A program made the translations under genes and the position numbers. A stretch of 64,000 nt of DNA, taken from Geoalkalibacter halelectricus (GTDB lineage: Bacteria > Desulfobacterota > Desulfuromonadia > Desulfuromonadales > Geoalkalibacteraceae). Under the pieces are notes generated by a model. The model was not told the DNA's origin, searched no databases, and saw only the letters and a program-made list of their open reading frames with translations. The DNA lies in the NCBI RefSeq assembly GCF_025263685.1, contig NZ_CP092109.1, positions 124,001 through 188,000 of the forward strand, given 5' to 3'. Of the stretch, positions 27,452 through 36,646 are shown one piece after another. Numbering within the stretch: position 1 is the first letter of the stretch; each line of letters begins with the position of its first letter.

Positions 27452-28135
27452 ATGCCGCGACGTTTATTTTGCACCGCCCTGGTGGGTCTGGTGCTGCTCG
27501 GCGGCTGCGAGCGCGCCCAGCCGGCTCCGCCTGCCCCGACGTCCCCACCCGCGGACGAGGCGCCGGCACCGCCCACGCCCCCGATTCGCGAGACCTTTGA
27601 CGCATCTCCGCAGCTCTCCCTGTTCCCGCGCCTTGGAGATTACCGTCCACCCGACGAGGATCCCGACAACCTCGCCCTGTGGCTGACTTTTGTTGAACAC
27701 CTAGTCAAGACCTCCGGGGTGGTGTACACCGAAATGGGCGGCGGCAACCGCGCCTGGAGCTTTCGCGGTCTGCGCGACATCGACTCGACCGGCTTTTTCT
27801 CGCCCCTGGCGGTGCAACCGCTGACCAGCTATAGGGTCAGCTTTCGCCTCAAGGCCGATTTGCCCGAGGGCGGCAGCGCCGGGGTGGGGATTTTGGAATA
27901 CGATGAGTTTCTGTGGATCGGCGAGCAATTCACCGCCGACCTCGACGCCCGCCATCGCAGCGGCGAACAGGAAGGGCTGCGCCTGACGGGCGATCACGAC
28001 TGGAGCGAGCAATCCTTTATCTTCACCACCGGGCCGCGCACCCGCATGATTCACCTGGTGCTGTTTCGCGAGGGCAGCGCCGACCGTCGTCCGGTGGGTT
28101 TCGACGATATCCTCATCGAACCCCTGCCGCGCTGA
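27452..28135 (+). CDS. predicted lipoprotein with beta-sandwich (carbohydrate-binding-module-like) domain
   Basis: 227 residues. The signal peptide ends in lipobox LLGGC, followed by a Pro/Ala-rich spacer to about residue 45. The remaining 175 residues show the strand pattern of jelly-roll ligand-binding modules (NRAWSFRGLRDI, YRVSFRLKADLPEGGSAGVGI, TRMIHLVLFREGS, VGFDDILIEPLPR), reminiscent of CBM4/9-type domains. It has no catalytic motif. A GAGG site precedes the ATG. It lies divergent to the ResB-like gene and convergent with the first giant cytochrome, sharing the hairpin at 28157. Function unknown; an outer-surface or periplasmic binding role is plausible. Confidence 0.75.
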   Translation: MPRRLFCTALVGLVLLGGCERAQPAPPAPTSPPADEAPAPPTPPIRETFDASPQLSLFPRLGDYRPPDEDPDNLALWLTFVEHLVKTSGVVYTEMGGGNRAWSFRGLRDIDSTGFFSPLAVQPLTSYRVSFRLKADLPEGGSAGVGILEYDEFLWIGEQFTADLDARHRSGEQEGLRLTGDHDWSEQSFIFTTGPRTRMIHLVLFREGSADRRPVGFDDILIEPLPR

Positions 28136-28156
28136 CCAACCCACTCCCGACGCACG

Positions 28157-28180
28157 AAGGCCCGGATCGCTCCGGGCCTT
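28157..28180. terminator. shared hairpin terminator between lipoprotein and giant cytochrome 1
   Basis: AAGGCCCGGA, loop TCGC, TCCGGGCCTT. An almost identical hairpin follows giant cytochrome 2 at 36609-36634, so the duplicated unit includes its terminator. Confidence 0.8.
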
Positions 28181-28203
28181 CCTTGCTTCCATCCTCACCT
28201 TCC

Positions 28204-31200
28204 TCAATGATTATTGTACCAGCTTGAGGTCTCTTCCCAAGGCGTGATGCGGTTCCAACCCGGCTCCTCCACCACCCCGTCGACCTTGACGAAACGGTGG
28301 CAGTTCTGGGCACTGGTGGCGTAGGCGAACTGCTTGTTGCGCGGCTTGCCGCTCACATCGTTGCCGGTGTAGGGCATGACCTCGGCCCTGGTTCCCGAAC
28401 CCACCCCCGACCAGCGCACCGGATCCGACACATTGTCGCGCCCCTCGTCCCAGTCGGGATCTCCGGCGAAGAGGTCATCCCACTTGTTGTGGCTGACATC
28501 CAGGCAGTTGGTGACCATCAGCCGCGGCAACCGCGAAGCATGGGGATTGTGGCACTTGGAGCAGCTGAAGCGGTGATACATGGGTTCAGCCACCTCGGCC
28601 TCCAAACTCACGCCCCAGGTAAACTCCTCGTAGGCGTAACGATTCTCCCGCTCCGTGGTGCTCCAGGCATAGGGATAAACGCCGCGGCCACCCTGCTGGG
28701 TGCGATGATTGTCGTCGATGAAGCGGCTGCTGCCGTCATTGTTGCGCAAACCGTAAAATCGGATGATATCCGAGCCGCTCTTCATGCCGTCGGTGTCCTG
28801 GTAACCGATACCCGGCTTGCGTGAAATATTGCCTTCCTGGCGCACAGAGGGGCTGTAGACATTGAAGCGGTTCACTCCGCTACCGCCGATGACGGCGTTG
28901 GAATGGCCGTTGTCTCCCACCCAGGAATTTTCAGGACTGCCATCCGCATTGACATCGAACTTGTTCATGTTGTTGACGTCGGTGCCGTGGCACAGGGTGC
29001 ACAGCCCGGCGGAATCCTGCAAACTCCAGGAAACGGTGGGATAGTCGCTGTTCTGATCGATCCAGTAGCCGCCCATCTTGTTCATCTCAATGCTACCGCG
29101 CGGCACCATGCCGTAATCCATGCGCTCGCCGGTGTAGTAATACTCGGCCTTGCGGCGATCCGTGGAGAGTTCGAGAAAGCCGGCGAAGCGCCCCGGCGCC
29201 CCATCCTCGAAATAGGGGTTGCCCTTCCAGGAGCCGCGCAGATAAGGCCGCCCACTATACACATCGCCCGGTGCGAGGTTGAGATCGTGCACGTCGTGGC
29301 AGTAGCTGCAGCGGATCTGTCCGACCGCGTCCACCCCGGGGCGGGTCACGTCCGGGTTGACCGAGTGGGTCGACTGGACGGCCCCGGTCTTGTAGGGGAA
29401 ATAGGGGCTGTCCCAGGTACCCGTCACCCAGTTGGAGCTCGGCGTGCGACTGCCCCAACTGCCCGAGCCGTCGTGCAGCAACCCGTAATCGTAGCTGCTC
29501 GCTAGTTTCCAGCGCGCTCCCGTGGAGCTGAAATTGCCGCTTTGACTGTTGCTGTCGATACTGCCGGTGCTGGTCTCATCCAGGGTGAAGGTGTTGACCC
29601 CGGTGCGGGTGATGGTACCCGCCCAGCCGTTGAGTACGGTGACTCCGTTGGGCATGAAGATCACCACCCGGTCGCCGGTCTGCAGACCATGGCCGCTGCT
29701 GGTGATGGTGGTGGTCGTGCCCTGGCTCACGTTGGTGATCGCTCCTTCGTTCTTTCGGTCATGGGGCAACCCGGAGTAACCCCATTCGGAGATGCGCGGC
29801 GTCTGGGCGTCATGGCAGCCCCAGCAGATCTCGGCCTCGGTGTGGAAGGGGCCGCGTCCGCCGATCTCCTTGCGCAGGTGGATGCCGCCGGAGCTGTAGT
29901 CGATGCCGACCATGGGGAAGTTGGGGATGAAGACCGTCTCCTCGCCGGGCGGATTGCGCCCCTCGGCGGTCTCGTCGCCCTGGGGGTGGCCTTCGACGTG
30001 ACACCAGGTGCAGTCGCGCACGATGCCCCCGTCACTGGTGTGGGGGATGTGCTCGGTGCGCAGCACTTCGTTGTTGGCGAAGGCCATGCCCGTCGGAATC
30101 GCCTGGTGCAAACTCAGGGTCGTGCCCGCCTTGGCCACGACCTGAAAGAAGGTTTCGCCCTTCCTGAAACGATCTCCCACTTGCAGATTGTTGCCCGTGC
30201 TCGACACACTCAGGGTGGTCGTGACGCCGTCGCCGCCCTGGTTGCCGCTCACCGTCGAGGACCGCCCGGCAACCGCCTGCTCCAGCGTGGCACCCGGCCA
30301 GAAAACATTGGCCACATGCCCATGGCATTCGTTGCAATTCACCAGCTTGGGTCCATCGGGCTCGGGTGAACGCGGCACCCATTGCGGCGGCTCGGCATTG
30401 TCGCCATGGCAGCGCATCTGCGAGGTGCCCATGCAACTGCCTGGATTACCGCCCTGGGGCGGCACCCATTCGGCCTGGCTGCCGGCGGCCGGATGCAGGC
30501 GCACATCCACCGTGCCGTCGGCATGATCGGCATTGTAATGACACAGCGAGCACTGGTCGCCGGTGAAGCGGTAGGAGAAATTGAGATGACGCAGGTGCTG
30601 ACCCACGGCGAAATCGTTGCTGTTGCCAAAAATACTGATGGGTGGTGCCGCCTTATAGATGGGCTTATTGCCGCCATAACGGGTATCGGTGGTCTGATCC
30701 TCCCAGGCGCGTCCGTAGAGATCCTTGTCCGAGCGCTCCGGATCGCCGTGACACAGGGCACAGGACACCGAATCGCGCGCGCCCCACACCGGCGAACCGC
30801 TGCCGTGACAGCCGGTGACTCCCGTGGCGTTGAAGCCGGAGCAGGTGCCGCTGTCGACATTCTTCATCTCGATGGACAGATCGTTGAAGCCTCCCGGACC
30901 CGTCGCGTCGCGATAGATCAGCACGCCTTCGTCATGGTACTCCACCAAATTGGCGCTCAGGGTTGTGTGGGTGGAGGCCTCGTTCACAAAACCCTGCCGC
31001 GGGTTGTTCCAGGCCAGCTTGATGTTCCCTTCATTGTGCTTGAGGTCGTAGTGAATGGCGCCCTCGCCATGGCACTTGGCGCAGTCCACCTGGGTGTAGC
31101 CGTGCATCGCATGGCTGCCCATGGTGGCGAAATCGTCGGGGGGGTTGCCGTGACATACCCCGCAGCGCAGCCCGCCCTTGGATGAGGGCGAGTTGGACAG

Positions 31201-34200
31201 CGCCGACCAGTTGCCTGCCTCGTCCACGCTGCGCACCGAGAAGAAATAATCCTTGCCGGGATTCAAGCCCAGCACCTCGAAACCCTGGCTGCGCCCGGGC
31301 TGCGCCGGCAGGGGCGGTGCGCCGACCACCTGAGTGGCCGCCGCCCATTTGGCCTCGCTGTCGATGGCGTCGGCCGGGTTATAGGGCGCCGACTCCCGGT
31401 AGCGGATATCGTAGCGATGGGCGGGCCCACCCTCCAAGCCGTCATTGCCCGGCGCATGCCAGTAGAGCCACACGGTGCCGAACTTGGGCCGGTGCTCGGC
31501 GACCAGATCGGTGATGGCGGCCGGCGGCGTCGTATCCACCGAGTTGTCGACGCTGAAGGTAGCCGTTTCGGCGTAGCGCCGGTCGTGAAAGCTGCCGATT
31601 TCAAGCCCGCCGGGATCGGTGTTCAGGATGCGGTGCATGAGCCCGTCGCCGGCCCCCACCCGCACCCGTACATTGTTGAGGGGCCCCTCCAGGGCCAGGC
31701 CGTCTTTGTGTGTGTTCCACACCGCGCTGGTGCCGGAGACACCGAGCGCGATGATGTAGGGCCAGCTCTGTCCGCCGTCCACCGAGCCATAGACGTCGTA
31801 GCGCACCTCGTCGCCCTCGGGATCGACCGCCGCGCTCCAGGTGATGGGCAGTGCCCCGCTCGCCGGCGACGCCGGCGTCTGCACCGTGAAGGGATTGGGC
31901 AGCAGATTCTGCTCCTGCTCGTAGACAATCAGCATGCTGGTGCCGCGCTTGGAACCGAACCAGATCTCGGCCTCGCGGGTGTTGGCCTTGCGGATGCGTA
32001 GCGCCAGGCGCTTGCCTTCGGGCACGGTGAACACCTTGCCCTCTTCCGACGGAAAATAGGCCTTGACGCTGCCACGGTGACGGCGCGGCAAGACGCGGGT
32101 ATAGGTGTCTTGCTGCACAAAACCGTTGTCCCAATAACCCAGGTCGAAGTACACCGTGTTGGTGTTGCTGTCTTCACGGTTGCGCATGTACAGGGTGATG
32201 GAGCCACCGTGGATGTTGGTGGCTTCGGTGTAGGGCTCATCGAGCACCCAGGTGACGATGTTGCCGCTGCTCTTGATGTCGCGGATGCGGTTGCGATCGC
32301 GATCACGGCAGTTGTAGCCGCCCGACTGCATCAACGAAATGATGTGGGAGGAGAAACTCAGGGAGCTGTCGCAGCTCAAGTTCAGGTTGGTGGTGCCGCC
32401 GCCGAGATTGGTGCCGCTATTTGCGATCATGTAGTACATGCGCCCGAAGATGTCGTTCTCGCTCGGCGCCTGCGGGATGGCGATCCTAATCACCTCGTTG
32501 GCATCGACGTTCTGGGCCGGAGAGGCATCGCGGGCGCGCACCGCGAACAGGTAGTCGAGGCCGTTCTGCAAGCCGGTGACGTGGTAGCTGGTCGCCGTGG
32601 TGGTCGCCTGGGGATTGTCCCAGTCGATGGTCTGGCTGGAGAGAGCCCAGTAGACCAGATAGGTGAGGGGTTCGGTGTCGTCGCGCGCCGGGCTCCACTG
32701 CAGATCCACCGCACCGCTGATATAGGCCGGCCGCGCCGATTCGAGCCCCTGGAAGCGCGGGGCGAAGCTATCGACCAGGGCCTGGGCGCTGTGACTGTTG
32801 GACACCGGCGAGTGGTTGATCATGGTTTCGTCGAAGGCCTTGACGCCGAAGAAATAGCTCACCCCTGGCGTAAGCCCATGCACGGTCATGGTCTGGGTGC
32901 GCGGATCGTCCTCGTAGTTGCGAATCGCCGACGGCGGCCCGGCGGCGATGGTCGAGGACGACCAGTTGGCGTCGGTCACCGGCCCGCCGGTGCGGTAGCG
33001 CACCTCGTAGCCGTAGACGCCGGGACCCTTGGGTCCCTGGTAGTCGGGGGGCAGATCGCCGTCGTTGTCCGGCGGCGTCCAGGAGAGCTTGACCGTGCCG
33101 ACCAGCGTGCCGGTGTGCGCGGCGAGATCCTCTATCTTGCCCGGCGCGATGGTGTCTTCGTACCAGGTCCAGGTGTAGTCGCCGTTGCTGTGGCAGGCGA
33201 TGTTCGAGCAACGCTGGATCACCGGATTGTAGAAACCGGTCACGTCGACGTTGCCGAACAGATCCGTGAACTGGGTGTCGTTCCAGACATCGCCGTGCAC
33301 ATCGGCCACCAGGTCACTGCGCCCGGTGACCGGCTCGGTGTGGGGGCCACCCTCGGCATTGCGGCCACCCGGATCGGGGTGGCAGTGACTGCAGGTCGCG
33401 TTCTGGTAGGCAAGCTTGCCGCCGTAAGCCGACCAGGCCGCGTCATCCAGCCCGGAGAGCGCCTGACCGATGGCATCCACATGGACAAAATGCGCGCCGC
33501 CGCGATCGGCGATGGAGTAGCCATCGCGCAGTTCGCCGTCGGGCCAGAAGTTGTCGGCGGGCGGATCGTTGTTGCCGCCGCCGTGGCAGCCGTTGCAGCC
33601 CGTGGGCGTAAAGGCGATCTGGTCGCCGTCGTGCATGTGACAGCTGATGCACAGTCCGGCGAAATGCGCCGGGGCCGCGGCGCTGCGATTGAAATAATTA
33701 ACCGCGTCGGACTCGTGGCACACCTGGCAGATCCCATACTGGTTGTTGCCGTCCTGATTGGGCAGATCCAGATAGTAGCTGGAGCGCGCGGCGCGATCGG
33801 TAAAGCCCACCACCTGGCGGGTTCCGATCAGGTCGCGGATCATGGCATCCTGCGCGCCGCTCTGGCCGTGGGGGTCATGACAGGCGATGCAGTTGGAAGC
33901 GTCGTGACTCGCGCCGCCGGTGGCATAATGCACCTGCGCCGCGAAGTTGTGACAGACGCCGCAGAAGCCGCTCGGGTCGCTGTCGTAATCCTTGCCGTCC
34001 AGGGTGCGCAGCCGCGCCGTGCTGCCCGCGCCCATGTGCGCGGGGTCAAAATCGAAGCTGTGACAATCGGCGCACGCCTGGTCAAAGGCGGCGGCGCCGT
34101 GACCGGCGCTGAAATAGGCGCTCTTGGCCGCGGCGCTGCGCTCGACCCCGTCGCGATCCACATATACGGTGGTCTGCGCGCCGGTGTGGCAGGTCAGGCA

Positions 34201-36363
34201 GTCGGCGCTCTCGGCGTTGCCCCACACCAGGATGATCTCTTCCGATTCCACCCCGTGGCAACTGTTGCAGGCATTATCAAGCACGGTCAGATCACCGTCC
34301 ACATGCCCGGCGTGAGCACCCGTATCGGCACCTGAGCCATGACAGGCCGCGCAGCCGATGTTGGCGCCCAGGGGATCGACGTGCACCCCATGGCTACCGC
34401 CCAGACTTTGCGCATCGGTTGCATGGCAACTGCCGCAGGCGCCGCCGGCCGGGTCGCCCCACCTGGGTGAGGCAAATTCGCCCTGGCCGTCCGAGTGGCA
34501 AAACACCGCGCAACTACCATCCACGCTGTTATAGGTCGCCGCACCGAGCAGGGCGTTGCCCAGATCGTAGCCGCTGTCGAATACCACATCCACCACGCCG
34601 TTGACGTGGGTGCCGCCCCTGGCGCCCGCGACCAGAGTGGTGGCACTCGCCGCGGTCTCCACATGGCAGACGTTGCATGCATAGCCCGCCGCCAGGTGCT
34701 TGAGGTGGGCGCTGGAGTTGCGCCCGTCCATGCTCGCCGCGTCGTTGCCGTGGCAGGCGGTGCAGGTGGTGATGGTTCCCTTGCCGCCGCCCCAGGAGAC
34801 GTTCACCGTGGTGAAATCGCTCGCCGTCTTGCCCGCCGGGTTGTGCTTGCCGCCGCTGCTGTGGCAGTAGAGGTTACTGCAAGTGCCGGCGCCGGAAGAA
34901 TCATAGGAGGGGCTGAGAATCCCCCCCGCGGTGACCAGGGAAGCGAAGGAGTTGCCGGCGAGAAATACGTCCTGAAAGCTGCCCTGGTTGTGGGTGGCGG
35001 CGAAATCATCGGCGTTGTGGCACAGGTTGCAGGCAAAAGCGTAGCCGCTGCCCGCTCCGGCATGAGAGGTATGGGGCGCCAGGGCTTCGTTTTTGTAATA
35101 AGGATCGGCGGCATAGTCGTGACCACCTTCGACATAGGCATAGCCGTCGGGCCCGCCCGCGACGTTGCCGGCGGGCGGAAAGCCATGGCAGTCGGTACAG
35201 TTGGCGCCAAAGGAATAGGTCATGTCGGGCGCGTTGTGACTGTGGCAATCGAGGCAGTTTTCGCCTTCCATGTGGGCGCGCGAACTGTTGGGCATAGTGG
35301 TCAGCTCACCATGGCAGCGCTCGCAGAAACCATCCGCCGCGCCGGGCATGCCCGCCCACTGGGCGGCGACTGTTGAAGATCCGCCATGCACGTCGGGCAG
35401 CGCCGTGTAGCGCAGGCCGCCCACGGCCCCAAAGGTTGCGGTCTGCGCCTGATTGCGCAGCACGAAATAGTTGACCTCGCCGTGGTTGTAGGAATGGCCG
35501 CTGTGACACACCAGGCAGCCCACTTCTTCGTTGGGGCTGCCGTGCGCCTTGTAGGTATGGCAGGCCTGGCAGAGAATCGAGGCATCCTCTGCCAACAGCC
35601 CGTCGGAACGCAGAAGCTTGCCGTCACCGTAGCCCGCCGCCCCGGGTTCGAGGGGCGTCGCCGAGCGCGAATCGGCGAAGTGCACGCCGTGGCAGGAAGT
35701 ACAGGCCACGCCGCCGTCCACCAGTTGGACATCCCCGGGAGCTGCCGCGATGTCCTCGGCGAGTCGAAAGCGATCCTGCTTTTCCGCCACGGCCGCCGCG
35801 TAATCCGGCACGATGGGGTGCGACAACAGCCCCCGATCCGGGGTGCCGACCACCCAGGGCACATGACACTCGACGCACATCTGCTCGACGCTGCCCGCGC
35901 CCAGGCGCAACATTTTGGTGTTGTCTGGATCGCGGCTGTGGGGATCATGGCAGCGCTGGCAGGTGACCTTGCCGGTGGAGATGTGGTAACGCCCGTAGAA
36001 GCGCCGGTCACTCGGCGCCTGGGCGCCCGCGGCGCTGTTGACGTCCGGAGCCGCCCACATGTGCGAGGTCTGCGAACCCGGAACCTTGCCTTCGGGATAG
36101 GAGCCCAGGGCGTTGCTGGCATCCCCCGGGGCGAACAGACCGATGGGTATGCGGCTCGAACCGTCGAGCATGGTCCAGGAGGTGGGGTTGTCCTTGTGAC
36201 ATTGCAGGCAGATGTTGGTGTGGGTCTGCCCGAGGTCGGTAAAACTCACGCCGACCCGGTGGCAGTTTTTGCAGTCAAAATTATGCACCACTGTCGCGGC
36301 CGAAGGTAACGATGTTATAGCTAAAAGAAATGACGATAAAACCAATTTTTTAAAAAACTGCAT
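28204..36363 (-). CDS. giant multihaem cytochrome c with FN3 domains, copy 1 (34 CXXCH plus 5 atypical motifs)
   Basis: 2,719 residues. ATG 36363 follows GGAG at 7 nt and gives the signal peptide MQFFKKLVLSSFLLAITS, then ATVVHNFDCKNCH. The N-terminal block (about residues 30-1056) has 24 CXXCH plus CSNLYCH, CAVFCH and CSNIACH. CSNLYCH with the following CTACH matches the Geobacter CxxxxCH...CXXCH domain. Residues about 1073-1300 are two FN3 domains, about 1305-1490 a beta domain, about 1490-1600 an Ig-like segment and about 1605-1728 another FN3. The C-terminal block (about 1735-2602) has 10 CXXCH plus CX10CH and CX7CH candidates, interrupted by beta inserts. No membrane anchor or lipobox was seen. 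Predicted to be exported and to carry electrons extracellularly; acceptor unknown. Confidence 0.95.
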   Translation of the reverse strand: MQFFKKLVLSSFLLAITSLPSAATVVHNFDCKNCHRVGVSFTDLGQTHTNICLQCHKDNPTSWTMLDGSSRIPIGLFAPGDASNALGSYPEGKVPGSQTSHMWAAPDVNSAAGAQAPSDRRFYGRYHISTGKVTCQRCHDPHSRDPDNTKMLRLGAGSVEQMCVECHVPWVVGTPDRGLLSHPIVPDYAAAVAEKQDRFRLAEDIAAAPGDVQLVDGGVACTSCHGVHFADSRSATPLEPGAAGYGDGKLLRSDGLLAEDASILCQACHTYKAHGSPNEEVGCLVCHSGHSYNHGEVNYFVLRNQAQTATFGAVGGLRYTALPDVHGGSSTVAAQWAGMPGAADGFCERCHGELTTMPNSSRAHMEGENCLDCHSHNAPDMTYSFGANCTDCHGFPPAGNVAGGPDGYAYVEGGHDYAADPYYKNEALAPHTSHAGAGSGYAFACNLCHNADDFAATHNQGSFQDVFLAGNSFASLVTAGGILSPSYDSSGAGTCSNLYCHSSGGKHNPAGKTASDFTTVNVSWGGGKGTITTCTACHGNDAASMDGRNSSAHLKHLAAGYACNVCHVETAASATTLVAGARGGTHVNGVVDVVFDSGYDLGNALLGAATYNSVDGSCAVFCHSDGQGEFASPRWGDPAGGACGSCHATDAQSLGGSHGVHVDPLGANIGCAACHGSGADTGAHAGHVDGDLTVLDNACNSCHGVESEEIILVWGNAESADCLTCHTGAQTTVYVDRDGVERSAAAKSAYFSAGHGAAAFDQACADCHSFDFDPAHMGAGSTARLRTLDGKDYDSDPSGFCGVCHNFAAQVHYATGGASHDASNCIACHDPHGQSGAQDAMIRDLIGTRQVVGFTDRAARSSYYLDLPNQDGNNQYGICQVCHESDAVNYFNRSAAAPAHFAGLCISCHMHDGDQIAFTPTGCNGCHGGGNNDPPADNFWPDGELRDGYSIADRGGAHFVHVDAIGQALSGLDDAAWSAYGGKLAYQNATCSHCHPDPGGRNAEGGPHTEPVTGRSDLVADVHGDVWNDTQFTDLFGNVDVTGFYNPVIQRCSNIACHSNGDYTWTWYEDTIAPGKIEDLAAHTGTLVGTVKLSWTPPDNDGDLPPDYQGPKGPGVYGYEVRYRTGGPVTDANWSSSTIAAGPPSAIRNYEDDPRTQTMTVHGLTPGVSYFFGVKAFDETMINHSPVSNSHSAQALVDSFAPRFQGLESARPAYISGAVDLQWSPARDDTEPLTYLVYWALSSQTIDWDNPQATTTATSYHVTGLQNGLDYLFAVRARDASPAQNVDANEVIRIAIPQAPSENDIFGRMYYMIANSGTNLGGGTTNLNLSCDSSLSFSSHIISLMQSGGYNCRDRDRNRIRDIKSSGNIVTWVLDEPYTEATNIHGGSITLYMRNREDSNTNTVYFDLGYWDNGFVQQDTYTRVLPRRHRGSVKAYFPSEEGKVFTVPEGKRLALRIRKANTREAEIWFGSKRGTSMLIVYEQEQNLLPNPFTVQTPASPASGALPITWSAAVDPEGDEVRYDVYGSVDGGQSWPYIIALGVSGTSAVWNTHKDGLALEGPLNNVRVRVGAGDGLMHRILNTDPGGLEIGSFHDRRYAETATFSVDNSVDTTPPAAITDLVAEHRPKFGTVWLYWHAPGNDGLEGGPAHRYDIRYRESAPYNPADAIDSEAKWAAATQVVGAPPLPAQPGRSQGFEVLGLNPGKDYFFSVRSVDEAGNWSALSNSPSSKGGLRCGVCHGNPPDDFATMGSHAMHGYTQVDCAKCHGEGAIHYDLKHNEGNIKLAWNNPRQGFVNEASTHTTLSANLVEYHDEGVLIYRDATGPGGFNDLSIEMKNVDSGTCSGFNATGVTGCHGSGSPVWGARDSVSCALCHGDPERSDKDLYGRAWEDQTTDTRYGGNKPIYKAAPPISIFGNSNDFAVGQHLRHLNFSYRFTGDQCSLCHYNADHADGTVDVRLHPAAGSQAEWVPPQGGNPGSCMGTSQMRCHGDNAEPPQWVPRSPEPDGPKLVNCNECHGHVANVFWPGATLEQAVAGRSSTVSGNQGGDGVTTTLSVSSTGNNLQVGDRFRKGETFFQVVAKAGTTLSLHQAIPTGMAFANNEVLRTEHIPHTSDGGIVRDCTWCHVEGHPQGDETAEGRNPPGEETVFIPNFPMVGIDYSSGGIHLRKEIGGRGPFHTEAEICWGCHDAQTPRISEWGYSGLPHDRKNEGAITNVSQGTTTTITSSGHGLQTGDRVVIFMPNGVTVLNGWAGTITRTGVNTFTLDETSTGSIDSNSQSGNFSSTGARWKLASSYDYGLLHDGSGSWGSRTPSSNWVTGTWDSPYFPYKTGAVQSTHSVNPDVTRPGVDAVGQIRCSYCHDVHDLNLAPGDVYSGRPYLRGSWKGNPYFEDGAPGRFAGFLELSTDRRKAEYYYTGERMDYGMVPRGSIEMNKMGGYWIDQNSDYPTVSWSLQDSAGLCTLCHGTDVNNMNKFDVNADGSPENSWVGDNGHSNAVIGGSGVNRFNVYSPSVRQEGNISRKPGIGYQDTDGMKSGSDIIRFYGLRNNDGSSRFIDDNHRTQQGGRGVYPYAWSTTERENRYAYEEFTWGVSLEAEVAEPMYHRFSCSKCHNPHASRLPRLMVTNCLDVSHNKWDDLFAGDPDWDEGRDNVSDPVRWSGVGSGTRAEVMPYTGNDVSGKPRNKQFAYATSAQNCHRFVKVDGVVEEPGWNRITPWEETSSWYNNH

Positions 36364-36608
36364 ACTGCAACTCCAAAACATTGTTCTGCGCACAATAAAT
36401 GGCACAGCGAAATCACCAACAAGCCAGCCAAACCGCTGCATTCGCAGACACGGCAGCGCCCTAAATCCTTTGCTCTTCCCAGCGCATCCCGTAAAAAATC
36501 AAGAACTTAGAGCAAAAAGGCCAGATCGTTGGAAAATACTAATGCAATATCAAAGCCAGAAAGGGCTTGCGGGGGATAAGTGGAGGGGAAGCGGCGGGCG
36601 CGACGTGA
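36364..36608. other. promoter region of giant cytochrome 1
   Basis: Between the two giant genes. AT-rich compared with its surroundings at about 36290-36420 and 36480-36560. It should hold the promoter of copy 1, because the terminator of copy 2 closes that gene at 36609. No hallmark of a GEMM (c-di-GMP/cGAMP) riboswitch was found. Confidence 0.5.
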
Positions 36609-36634
36609 AAAGGCCCGGATCACTCCGGGCCTTT
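36609..36634 (-). terminator. terminator of giant cytochrome 2
   Basis: AAAGGCCCGGA, loop TCAC, TCCGGGCCTTT: an 11-bp stem that reads into CCTTTTC on the minus strand. Nearly identical to the hairpin at 28157-28180. Confidence 0.85.
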
Positions 36635-36646
36635 CTTGTGTATGGG

